Below, in pieces: positions 46,171 through 56,830 of a DNA stretch of 64,000 nt. The notes beneath the pieces are model-generated. The model did not search any database, was not told where the DNA came from, and saw nothing but the letters and a program-made list of their open reading frames with translations. The stretch comes from Calamus simplicifolius (taxonomy: Eukaryota > Streptophyta > Magnoliopsida > Arecales > Arecaceae): NCBI GenBank assembly GCA_900491605.1, contig UESW01001800.1:52907-116906 (forward strand), read 5' to 3'. Within the stretch, counting starts at the first letter, position 1; the number at the start of each line of letters is the position of its first letter. The translations under genes and the position numbers were made by a program.

Positions 46171-46499
46171 CCTATTACTGTAAGCTTAGATAGGCCAATA
46201 GGAGATTGGTAGAGGAAAAGGTTAACGATGGCATACCACCCACCGGTATTTAAATTACCTCGGGCGAGAGTCCCGATCACCCGAACCGTCGGTTCCAACG
46301 CCACTACTATAAAACCTTGCCATGCATCATCGCTTCTGTGGCTACTTGCGGGAAGCGAGGAATCGCTCCCCCTTTACCGAGAAGGATAAATAAATGACGG
46401 CGTGCCGGTAAACACCCTCCTTCTTGGGACCAAACTCCCTTCGGGAAGCGCGCTCACCTCTTCACCTTGCGCAGGCCGAGTTACCCAACTTTGGCTCTA

Positions 46500-46630
46500 A
46501 CCAGGATACCTCTACAATCCTTGGCCATCACCTGCCGAGCTATCTTATTTCTTGGCCTAAGCTGAGCTATCACATCACTCGACTTCATCAGAGCTATCCC
46601 TATACCTCGGCCTCGACCGAGACATTCATG
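46500..46630. repeat. degenerate 27-28-bp repeat, about 3-4 copies
   Basis: Units like ccgagctatcttatttcttggcc resemble the 27-bp minisatellite of the gypsy-2 LTR (28667-28868). They lie directly downstream (minus strand) of the aORF C-terminal piece. Confidence 0.65.
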
Positions 46631-46809
46631 TAAATCTGAACTAAGTCGGCCGAAGGATGCGAACAAGTCGTAACTTGTTCGCAGTCGAAAGGAAGTCTGC
46701 AACAAAAAAGATTGGCTAAAATGGCAAGCAAATGGGGGCCGAGGGCCCATTCATTGAAAACTCTAGACCAAACTACATGTCTAAAATAGAAAAAGTACAC
46801 AAATAACTC

Positions 46810-47350
46810 TCAAGGGTTAGGAGCTGGATCAGTTCCGGTAGTGCCCTCAACAACGCTCAGAGAAGCCTGGCTCATTTTGCCCACTTCAAAGGTTGTCGTT
46901 TCCTCGGCGATGGATTTGAAGCATCTTTCAGGGGCCGTGGCCTCACTGGCATCCAGGACAGCATCGAGGTCAACGTCTGAAACATCATCATATTCGGCCT
47001 CTTCAGCCCCTGGGGTACAAGCCTCAGATGTTTCAACATCCAAGAAAAAGAGGTCCCATTCTGGATGCTCCTTGGATATTTTATTTTGAACATCCTCCAC
47101 ACCAAGTTGGAAGGCATTGGCACAAATTACATCTTGCTCACCCCTGAGTAGAGCGAGCTGCATCTCGGCTTCAGCAGTTTGGTTTTGAAGTAGGGTGACC
47201 TGCCCCTCGGTTTCAGCAGTTTGACTCCGCAGCAAGGCAATCTGCTCCTCGGTCTCAGCGATCTGCCTTTCGAGCTCTGAGCTCCTCCCTCGGCTAGATG
47301 CCAATTCCTCTTGCAGAGTTCATGTCTGGCTCTGATTATCCAGCTCCGCC
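46810..47350 (-). pseudogene. gypsy-2 antisense aORF, C-terminal coiled-coil part
   Basis: On the minus strand the frame enters at the copia-2 border (AELDNQSQT, then a stop) and continues open from 47304. It has Glu/Gln heptads repeated three times (SELERQIAETEEQIALLRSQ, TAETEGQVTLL..., TAEAEMQLALL...). An acidic tail with FQLGVEDVQNKI ends at 46810. Position and character match exon 3 of the gypsy-1 aORF. The N-terminal exons are absent because the element is cut by copia-2. Confidence 0.7.
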
Positions 47351-49316
47351 TGAAGGGAGAAACAATCTCTAAGGCATGCATGTTTTAAAAAATTGATAAC
47401 AATTATCAATGCGAAAATTTAAAGATTACATACTAATCTATCTAACATGCATCAAGATTATATTTTTGCCTTGTATATAGGATCGATTGATTCAAAATAT
47501 GCATATAAATAAAACTATCAAGATCATGTCTTGATCTTCAAGGCAAGAAGTCATACTTCTTATATTGAAGCATGCCTTAAGATCTAGGGATCATATCACT
47601 TACCTTAAAGGCAATTGGTAAATCCTTTTATGCTCTACAGCCGTTCAATCGTTCGGCCTCTAGTATCGTCCACGCGAAGCCTCGAATGATCGGATTCCCG
47701 GAAGTGCTAGCTTGCGGAAAATGACTTTGCTGATCTTGAATCCTCCCACTTGAATTCTTCTTCTAGGATCCTCTACACTTCCGTTAGCACCAGAATCACC
47801 AGGATTTTCTATTCTAATTCTTTAGAAAATCAATTCACGACATATCGTGTGTTGTTTTTCTCTTCTGTGTAATCTGGTGAGGGATGTCCTCTATTTATAG
47901 TCTCTTTTTAGCCAGCCCATTAAATTCTAACATTTAGAATTCTGTCGCTTGGCGAAAACCAAAGAGATACCGAACTATAGCGCTTGGTTAATTCCGATGT
48001 TCGGTAAAAACCAAAAAGTCGCATTTATTTCATATAAATTCTAACACTTTAGAATTCCGATGGAATTGTTTGGAGAAGATTAATGCAAGACATTAAATTT
48101 TATATGTGAATTTAACTCTCAGACTTATGCGAAAGGTTTGGGTTTAGTTTTTGGTTTAAGCTAATCTGAATTTATTGGACTGAACCCACATAGATCATGG
48201 TCCTAGCCCAAATCAAATTTGGCTAGTCCTGAATCTATTTAAATCCAAATCAAGTCTAATTTTAAATCAATATTTAAAATTGACTAGTCCTTCTAATAGA
48301 CTTAAACCAAATTGAATCTTATTCAATTGTACTTAACCCAATTAAGATAATTCAATCAATCAAATTGATTAATTAAATCATATACGATTCTCAATCGTTG
48401 ATCAACAAATAGATCATCCTAGGAAACTTCTATGCATGTGACTCTCTAGGTTCGAACCTAAGTCGGTAGCATAGAAATAACTTTCTATACTAATCGATGT
48501 GCCCATCTAGCAATGGAACCCGACATTCGGATAGGTCGATGAGTTACCGAGCAAACTCCAAGAACCCTAAGAAACAATTACCGTATAATTCATCCTCTTG
48601 ACCACAAATGCTAAGGATGACTTAAGAGCCTGTCAACTCTAAACAGCGAATCCATAAAGTGATTTCAATTTTAGTGATCATGTGACTTTCACATGAAGTG
48701 CCTTGGCCAAGGTCTTGCTAAATTGAAATACAAGCATTTCTCCTTTTAACGGGATAGGTCAAATTCCATCTTGATCCACAACTGACTACCACAAGTACTT
48801 GACTGCACCCAATAACCTTTCGTAGATGGATTAGAAATCCAGGTGGTCCGGCACCTAAGTACAATGAGTTGCTTGTAAGCCACTGGTTGTGATCTTCAGG
48901 TCTGAAGGATACTTATACCTATATCTTCTCGGATTAACTCTTGACAGTAGAGTATCCGGAAATGAGTCACGTTCGGTGAAATGTACTCCTACACTTTCAC
49001 CTGTATGTCATACCAGTGTCTCTACACTTCTTGGTTAAGAGGATAACCAACAAATATGATATATAACATCCTATAATTGATAGTACTATGGCCCTGTCAT
49101 AGTATATCATATGGTCACGAACCTTTTGAGGACCTTAAAAGATAAATCCTCCTTTATCGTGAAGGAAGATCCTAAGGGCTTCATTACAATCAGGAGTATT
49201 AAGAAGATGTTCTTGTAATGAATAAACTATCAAATAACTTTTATTAATATCAATTTATATACAATTTACATTAGCACAGTCATCAAATGATTGACTTTAA
49301 GATATAATTCCCAACA
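47351..49316 (-). repeat. copia-2 3' LTR, complete
   Basis: It is 1966 bp, from tgaagggag to aattcccaaca. A TATA box (ctataaatagagg on the minus strand, about 47900-47888) fits transcription towards lower coordinates. Just inside is the polypurine-like tract aagtgggagtt on the minus strand (49317-49327). No gene lies within it. Confidence 0.9.
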
Positions 49317-49845
49317 AACTCCCACTTAGCCTAAAGCCACTCATTACTGTATCTAATACCCATCTTAACTTATAGTTGTCAAACTCTTTGATGCTGAGTG
49401 CTTTAGTAAATGGGTCACCTAGGTTTTTTTTTCCATCAATCTTCTGAAGATTTATGTCACATCGGTCTACAATCTCTCGAATAAGATGAAATCGGTGCAG
49501 TATGTGCTTGGTGCGCTGATGTGCTCGTGGTTCCTTTGCTTGAGCTATGGCACCAGTGCTGTCACTGTACAACAGGACTGGTCCATCTATGGAAGGTGTC
49601 ACTCCAAGCTCGGAGATAAACTTTTGCAGCCACACAGCTTCTTTCGCAGCATCTGATGTAGCTATGTACTCTGCCTCGCACACCGAATCTGCCACTGTAT
49701 ATTGCTTGAAACTTTTCCAGCAAACAGCTCCACCATTCAGGATAAATACGAAACCTGATACACTTTTGCTATCATCATGATCTGATTGGAAACTGGAATC
49801 AGTATGTCCACCAAGTTTCAAATCAGACTCTCCATAACTAACCAC
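49297..49845 (-). pseudogene. copia-2 RNase H
   Basis: A 182-codon open stretch has GHTDSSFQSDHDDSKSVSGF, the CEAEYIATSDAAKEAVWLQ block, LLYSDSTGAIAQAKEP and RTKHILHRFHLIRE, the usual copia RNase H order. It runs to the stop just inside the LTR and is the best preserved part of the element. Confidence 0.9.
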
Positions 49846-50878
49846 TGGTCCTTAGTATTTCTCAAATACTTAAGGATTATCTTAACAACTTGCCAGTGTT
49901 TTTCTCCTGGATCAGATTGGTATCTACTCGCTACTCCTAGTGAGTATGCCACATCTGGTCTTGTACATGTCATGGTGTACATAATCGATCCCACTGCCGA
50001 AGCATATGGAATTTGACTCATACGTTCTTTTTCATTAGGAGTTGTCGAACAATCCTTCTTAGAAAGATGAATTCCATGGCCTATCCAAAGATAGCCTTTC
50101 TTGGAATTCTCCATGCTAAACCTCTTTAGCACTGTGTCAATGTACGTAGATTGGGATAAACCAAGCATCCTCATTGATCTATCTCTATAGATCTTCATCC
50201 CTAGGATGTATGATGCTTCTCCCAGATCTTTCATGGAGAATTGTGATGATAACCATGTCTTTATTCCTTGTAATGCAGGGATATCATTCCCGATTAAGAG
50301 AATATCATCCACATATAATACAAGAAATACGATAATGAAATCGTTAGCCCATTTATAAATGCAAGGTTCTTCTTTATTTTAATAAAGCCATAAGATTTGA
50401 TCACTTTATCAAATCGTATGTTCCAACTCCTATATGATTGCTTAAGTCCATAAATGGACTTTTGTAGCCTGCACACTTTAGACTCATCTTCAGATATAAA
50501 ACCTTCAGGCTGTATCATATACACCTGTTCTTCTAAATCACCATTTAGAAAAGTGGTTTTAACATCCATCTGCCAAATCTCATAATCGAAGTGTGCTGCT
50601 ATAGCTAGCATAATCCAAATGGATTTCAGCATTGCCATAGGAGAAAATGTTTCATCATAGTCAATACCATAATGTTGACGATACCCCTTAGCAACCAGAA
50701 GTGCTTTATAGGTCTCAACCTTTCCATCTGTACCTTTTTTCCTCTTGAAAACCCACTTACACCTTATGGGTTTTATCCCTTCGGGTGGGTCAACTAATGT
50801 CCATACATTATTGTCCTTCATGGAGTTAAGTTCGAATTTCATGGCCTCAAGCCATTTATTAGAGTTAGTCCTTTGCAT
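49818..50878 (-). pseudogene. copia-2 reverse transcriptase
   Basis: The first part (50878-50294) carries CKWVFKRKKGTDGKVETYKA, FSPMAMLKSIWIMLAIAAH, MDVKTTFLNGDLEE and CRLQKSIYGLKQSYRSWNIRF. A frame change just before the active site splits it from the second part, whose YVDDILLIGND box can be read at about 50320-50285. YILGMKIYRDRSMRMLGLSQ and TRPDVAYSLGV follow. Apart from that shift and a few substitutions it is complete. Confidence 0.9.
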
Positions 50879-51174
50879 AGCATCCGTATGGTGATCAGAT
50901 CCTCGTTGTTCTCATCGAGTTCAATAGGATCATCATTTTGGACCAAGAAAACTAAGTATCTATCCGGTTGATGTGGTACTCTACCAGATCGCCTTAATGG
51001 TGCATCTAAAATGGGTTTTGAGTTTGATCCAATCAACTCAAATTCTAAGGGTTCACTGGTTTGTGTTGTTCCTTCTACTTGATGAACTTCCTCAAGTTCA
51101 ACATTAGAGCTATTTGTTCCTTCACTAAGGAACTCCTTTTCAAGAAAAACTGCTCTATTACTAATGAACAACTT

Positions 51175-52036
51175 TTATTCTTCAGTATTGTAGAAGTAAT
51201 ATCCTTTGGTCTCTTTCGGATAGCCGATAAAAAAATATTTGTCAGATTTGGGTTCAAGTTTGTCTAATTTTGCACGTTTCACATAAGCCGGACACCCCCA
51301 GACTCTCAGATAGGTAATAACCGGTTTATGTTCATACCACATCTCATGTGGAGTTTTAGAAACAGACTTACTTGGAACCTTATTAAGATATGACAAGCTG
51401 ATTCTAATGCGTATCCCCAAAATGATATTGGCAAGCTCGCAAAACCCATCATGGACCGAACCATGTCTAACAGAGTTCGATTCCTTCTTTTTGACACACC
51501 GTTATGCTGCGGTGTTCCAGAAGGAGTCCATTGGAAGAGAATCCCATTCTCTCTTAAATATGTCACAAATTCATTGGAAAGGTATTCACCTCCTTGATTT
51601 GATCGAAGGGTCTTAATACATTTTCCGGTTTGTTTTTCTACTTCTTTATGATATAGTTTGAACATTTCAAACGACTCAGATTATATCTCATAAGATAGAC
51701 ATAACCAAACCTAGAAAGGTCATCTGTAAAAGTAATGAAGTAGTAATATCCACCTTTGGCACAAGTGCTCATTGGTCCACATATATCAGTATGTACTAGA
51801 TTCAATAGCTCTTTGGCTCTTTCACCTTTTCCAGTAAAAGATGACTTGATCATTTTACCAAGAAGACAGGATTCACAGGTAGTTAATAATTCACAATCAT
51901 CAACTCGAAGGATGCCCTCCTGAGTTAACATGTTTAATCTATTCTTATTGATATGACCCAGCCGATGGTGCCAAAGATAAATGTCTGTGACATCAGTTGT
52001 TCTAGGGCGCTTACTTGAATTGTACACTATATTCAC
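51175..52036 (-). pseudogene. copia-2 integrase
   Basis: Three overlapping pieces cover the pre-integrase zinc region (YLWHRRLGHINKNRL; CESCLLGKM), the core (HTDICGPMS..., LRSNQGGEYLSNEF, NGVSKRRNRTLLDMVRSMM) and the C-terminal part (PHEMWYEHKPVITYLRVWGCPAYV). In the core the final acidic position, normally Glu in VAERRNRT, reads Lys (SKRRNRT). If the reading is right, the DDE triad is lost. Frame breaks occur near 51670 and 51410. Confidence 0.85.
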
Positions 52037-52183
52037 ATGCTATGATAATATAAATGCCATTAGATAAATGCCCAGTCATTACAATGACTCTATTCATAAT
52101 GATATTCAAAGTAACATCCTTTATTGAAATTTTATAATGACTTTTGGCCAGAAGGCCTACAGAAATTACGTTCAACAAGAACA

Positions 52184-52372
52184 TTAGGCAAAATGATAAT
52201 CATTTAGTATAATGACATTTCTATTGAAAACTATTTCAAGAACTCCTAATGCTAGAACTGGAACTAATCTTCCATCGTCGACATTAAGGAATCTTTCATT
52301 GTCCTCAAATCTTCTGGTGACCTGTAGTCCCTGCAATGAATTGCAAATGTTAAAAGGACTCTCGGTATCCAA
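52184..52372 (-). pseudogene. copia-2 protease
   Basis: The block LDTESPFNICNSLQGLQ stands where the copia protease has its DTG/DSG active site; here the Gly is Glu, which would not be expected to work. The frame continues through DDGRLVPVLALGVLEI. A stop occurs upstream of the active site. Confidence 0.75.
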
Positions 52373-52429
52373 TACTCAAGTCTGATTATCATATACAGAA
52401 AAATTACAAGGTGTTATCATATAAATACC

Positions 52430-53300
52430 TTATTGAGCAACATCTTGCTCCTTTTTCTTCTTTGGCCTGTTTTGATCAAGTATGGCAATGTAAAGAGGAC
52501 AGTTCCTCTTCCAGTGCCCTTGCATCTTGCAATGAAAGCATTCAGCTTGACTTTTATCAACTTTCTTCTTCTGCATCTAACCCCTTATAGATGTCCTAGC
52601 ATGTTGCACCTTTTTATTATTCTTTTTCTTTTTCCCTTTCCTAAAGGGTTTACGCCCTACCTTAGATCCTTCAACCACATTAACCAAACCCTTAGAGAGC
52701 TGGTTATCCTTCTCAAAGTTCTATAACAACCCCAATAAACTGTGGTAGTTGACGCAGGCTTTGTCATTCAAAATGAGTAAGAAAAGGTCGGAAGGATGGA
52801 GGCAAGGAATTTAGGATCGCATCTTTTCCCAACTGCTCATGTAAGGGAAATCCGAGCTTGCTTAGGAGTTCTATCTTCTCGATCATATACAATACATGAT
52901 CAGTGATAGGAGATCCATCCCTCATTCGAGCATTAAAAATAGCACAACTAGTCTTGTGCCTTTCAACATCGTCGGGTGTGCCGAAAGATTCATTCAACGC
53001 TTGAATGATTTCTTCTTGCTGAGCATTCTCGAACCGGCGACCGAATTCATCGTTCATTGCTGCTATCATGATACAACGCACGCTAGTTCTATCATTGAGC
53101 CACTTCTGATAAGTGTCTCTCTCAGAACTTTGGGTGTTTGCATCAGGTATCTTTAGTGCAGGATTTTTCAGAATATATAGAATCCTCTCATGCTCAAGGA
53201 CGATCTTAAGTTTTCTGAACCAGCTATTGAAATTAGAACCATTCAACTTGTCACTATCCAATAGGAACCTTAATGATATATTAGTGGCCATGTTCTGCAT
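52430..53300 (-). pseudogene. copia-2 gag
   Basis: A 178-codon open stretch from ATG 53300 has the copia gag core (LDSDKLNGSNFNSWFRKLKIV; WLNDRTSVRCIMIAAM; RDGSPITDHVLYMIEKIELL). It breaks near 52764. The zinc knuckle CFHCKMQGHWKRNC is found further on, at about 52545-52500, followed by a Lys-rich tail ending at about 52435. Confidence 0.88.
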
Positions 53301-54880
53301 AAGAAAAAACTAAAGTTTATTAGTATATAAATTGATTTAGTCTAAAGACTTGGACTTTAGTCTAAAGATTCTCCCACTATTTTGTTCAAATTGGCAGCCT
53401 CTACATCCCAATTCGAAGAATTATTCTTAATTCTTTAGCGGGCACTACGATCTACATAAACTACATACAGGCCCAAGTAAAGCTTGACTAACCCATATGC
53501 ATCTAAGAGTAGGTTCAAAACCAAATGTTTCCCCAAACAATTCTTAGTGTTCAGTTTTGCCTCATATACCTCTTCAGCAGGCATGAAGTGCCTCCACTGA
53601 AAGTTCTGGTTAGGTCCAACCATTAAATGATATAATCAGTGTAACCTATCAATATACAACCAAGCCCGAGTGAAGCTCGGCTCACCTGACTGTCTATGTA
53701 ATAGTTACGCTGACTTATCATATAATGAATGATAATTCCGATGGTTGACAAGCACCAGGCATGGAGTGCCTCCAATGATTATCAAGACATCGGACTCATT
53801 ATCACCCACTTTAATGGGAGGCTATGATTTAGTTATCATATAACTATTTCATTTTAAGGACCTAATAATTTTAGAGGATTTATTAATCTATAGATAAATT
53901 GACTAATCAAGTTTTCCCACTGAATCTATGAAATCGATAGAATGAAACAAGATTAAGTCAGGTTAAGTGGCACCTAAATCAGTCAGACTGATTTCCTTAC
54001 ATGCATGGGTCAACCCGAATCAAGTAAATGATCTGAATCATAAATGGTTCACCTCATTGACCAGGTGAGTGAGAGATGGGAGGGATATGCCATTAACTCG
54101 TTAAAGACGCATCAATACGAGTAGCTCCCAATTAAAAACCATTCGATCGTTGATCCTAGAGCAACTTACCAACTCACCTTGACATCATATGGTTAACCAA
54201 TTCTGATTTGACCATCTAAGCGATTCATGCTCAACCACGGAGCCTAATCTACTTCCATTTGGTTTAATCAAAGAGAAGGACATGATCAACTACAACTATT
54301 ATTTGATTTAGAGCATTCTTAACCTAATCTAATTAGATTTGATCAATACTCTTATAGTCCAATTGATTTAAACCTTAGGGTCTAACCCTTTATGGACCCG
54401 ATTTAGCTAACCCAAAGGATTAAATATATTTCATGTTTACATGTCATATATTTCAATCAAGCATCACATGTATTATGTTACTACTCATAATTCCTATATT
54501 TAGATCATATCTAAAGAGATTATGAATTAACATTTGACATTCAAATTAGACTCTCATAAATATTTGTATGTTTCATAACATAGACATCATACCATCATAT
54601 ATCATATCTATGTTTTATACTAAACATGCAAATATCATATTTTTATATAACATCAATATGTATCAAATATAAAACAGATTTTGAGAGTGTGTGTACTCAG
54701 TGTTTTGAAGCCAAAGATCAATTTAAATTATCATGGCAATTTGTCACAGAATACCTCATTGAATGGGTAATTTAGATTTTCAATCCATCTGTGACCGAAT
54801 AGACCTGTGATTTGTTTTAGCCTTGATTACAAAATTAATAGGAGCATTAATTTACATGCAATAAATTAGATCAATACGAA
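53301..54880 (-). other. copia-2 leader between primer-binding site and gag
   Basis: About 1.6 kb of AT-rich non-coding sequence; the phrase ccaagcccgagtgaagctcgg resembles nearby cccaagtaaagcttgac, hinting at local duplication. No gene is seen. The length is large for a copia leader. Confidence 0.5.
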
Positions 54881-54885
54881 ACCAT

Positions 54886-54898
54886 CGCTTTGATACCA
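54886..54898 (-). other. copia-2 primer-binding site
   Basis: The minus strand reads TGGTATCAAAGCG two bases inside the LTR, matching the initiator-Met type with one change. Confidence 0.85.
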
Positions 54899-54900
54899 TT

Positions 54901-55283
54901 TGAAGGGAGAAACAATAGGCATGCATGTTTTAAAAAATTGATAACAATTATCAATGCAAAAATTTAAAGATTACATACTAATATATCTAACATGCATCAA
55001 GATCATATCTTTGCCTTGTATATAGGATCGATTGATCCAAAATATGCATATAAATAAAACCATCAAGATCATGTCTTGATCTTCAAGGCAAGAAGTCATA
55101 CTTCTTATCTTGAAGCATGCCTTAAGATCTAGATATCATATCACTTACCTTAAAGGCAATTGGTAATCCTTTTATGCTCTGCAGCCGTTCAATCGTCCGA
55201 CCTCTAGTATCGTCCACGCGAAGCCCCGAATGATCGGATTCCCGGGAGTGCTAGCTCGCGGAAAATGACTTTGCTGATCTTGA
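54901..55283 (-). repeat. copia-2 5' LTR, truncated
   Basis: 383 bases match 47351-47730 closely (for example ccacgcgaagcc, gcggaaaatgactttgctgatcttga). The match ends sharply where tgttggggaacgcgg begins. The TATA box and U3 part are therefore missing. Confidence 0.9.
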
Positions 55284-56340
55284 TGTTGGGGAACGCGGAA
55301 TACCCCCAAGATCACGGCTATAGCGTATATAAGTAATACAAAAAAACTTTTACTGTTCTAATCTATTAGTACAAGATCATACCTTCAGATTTGAACTTTC
55401 GATCACTTTGATTCGATTGCTCGACCTCAACCTTTAGCCTTCCACTGTATTCCTGAAAATACCTTCTTTCTCTCACAAGATGGTGGGATCTCTTGGCCAT
55501 CCTAGGGTTTCTGTTTTTCTTTCTCTAAAAAAACGTTCACCCTAGCAACCAACTGAGAGGGTATTTATAGGGCTACAATAGGGACCAATAGGCAAATATG
55601 AAAAGGACTTCCTACGTAATTAAATCTCCCAATCCTACCCGAGTTAGGATTCAATTACATAAATTACAATTCATTCCACTAAAGAATTATAATTGTACTC
55701 CTAATCATATTTGAATTTATATTTTCGAGCCTTTAATATTAAATACTTATTATCTCCCCACGTTAAAATTATAGATATCCACCAATTAAATTTAATTACT
55801 GACAATATAATTTAATTGGCTTTTATTATCCTTGAGACCTATCCACTTAACTTATTTGATGTATCGGATTCAAAATCCACTTGCAAGATTTGATACAATC
55901 AAAACTTATAAGCTTCCTCAAGGGGATATCATCAATCCAATTTATCAGGACATGGTTTCCTTCAACTATTAATATTCATCATATATATATGTTATTGCCT
56001 AACCCCACTGAGTTTATTGACTCATATAGAATCTCACTCTATGTGTAATCAAAACAATAATCACTACATACACGTGTCTAGAAATAGAATTCGGATTAAG
56101 AGCATAAGTAATCATAATATTCATGAGGTTTAAATTATTTTATAAAGTCAGTATAAAATAATTAACTCAACGGGGTCCTATTCAATACACATAAAGTGTA
56201 CTAGCACAAATAGTTAGAATAAACCATTCCCCGTAGTCAAGATAGACCTACTAAAAATTTGTGCTACAGTTCTACTGATGGTGTGTTTAATTCCATCTAA
56301 AACTGTGAACAATAAACTTGTATTCCAAAAGAATCGATGA
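55284..56340 (-). repeat. LTR (fragment) of another copia-type element
   Basis: It begins tgttggggaacgcggaatacc, a typical LTR terminus. On the minus strand it has a TATA box (ccctataaataccc, about 55574-55561), so the orientation is minus. I cannot find its second end or a partner LTR. Homology to the next element begins at about 56345, so it is probably a truncated or solo LTR of about 1.06 kb. No gene. Confidence 0.6.
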
Positions 56341-56341
56341 T

Positions 56342-56769
56342 CTAGTCTTCCATGCTAAACAATTCATATTTGTGAACAAGAATATTAATTTTGGATTCTT
56401 TCACTTGGTTGGTACCCTCATGGGTAACCTCTAATCTATCCCAAATCTCCTTTGCGGAATTACAAGTGGAGATTCTATTAAATTCATTAGCGTCTAAGGA
56501 GCAATATAATACATTCATGGCTTTAGCGTTAAGCTGTGCCATCTTCCTATCATTATCATTCCAGTCACTTTCGGGCTTAGGAACAATAGTGCCATCAATA
56601 ACATGTGTGGGTGTACTAGGTCCATTAATTATAACACCCCAAAGCTCATAATCAGAAGCTTGAATGAATATCCTTATTCTAGCTTTCCAATAAGAATAAT
56701 TTAAGCCATTAAAAGTGGAGGTCTATTCGTAGAATGACCTTCAGCAAATGATCCAACTTGTGTTGCCAT
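56342..56769 (-). pseudogene. gag fragment of the copia-1 family
   Basis: From the ATG at 56769 the protein matches copia-1 gag (SFAEGHSTNRPP; ASDYELWGVI; NDNDRKMAQLNAKAMNV; WDRLEVTHEG) and stops after YELFSMED at the left border. A small deletion near 56718 shifts the frame. At the position where copia-1 has a stop, this copy keeps Gln. Confidence 0.88.
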
Positions 56770-56816
56770 TTGAAACTTTAGCTCTTGATCGTGTTATCAA
56801 AATCTAATGAGCACTA

Positions 56817-56828
56817 GCTCTGATACCA
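56817..56828 (-). other. primer-binding site of the copia-1-family fragment
   Basis: TGGTATCAGAGC on the minus strand, identical to copia-1. Confidence 0.92.
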
Positions 56829-56830
56829 AT

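Larger units (their letters stand above)
28508..47350 (+). mobile_element. gypsy-2: Tat/Retand-type Ty3/gypsy element, 3' end lost
   Basis: In plus orientation the order is 5' LTR, primer-binding site, gag, protease, reverse transcriptase, RNase H, integrase, minisatellite and antisense ORFs. Gag is interrupted by copia-1 (29965-37612). The distal part, including the rest of the antisense ORF and the 3' LTR, is missing: copia-2 begins at 47351 and no matching sequence resumes on its far side. Several in-frame stops disable pol, although the YVDD active site is intact. Confidence 0.85.
47351..55283 (-). mobile_element. copia-2: second Ty1/copia element, right LTR truncated
   Basis: A complete LTR (47351-49316) and a partial one (54901-55283) flank a minus-strand gag-pol. 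Both LTRs begin tgaagggagaaacaat, and the internal ends carry a primer-binding site and a polypurine tract in the right places. The second LTR stops after 383 bases where another element begins, and it does not resume. The target duplication therefore cannot be checked. It sits inside the coiled-coil part of the gypsy-2 aORF. Protease and polymerase frames are broken. Confidence 0.9.

Noticed and set aside
46300..46320. TATA-like tataaaacc on the plus strand as a gene promoter
   Set aside because: No coding sequence follows on the plus strand, and the neighbouring ORFs run on the minus strand.
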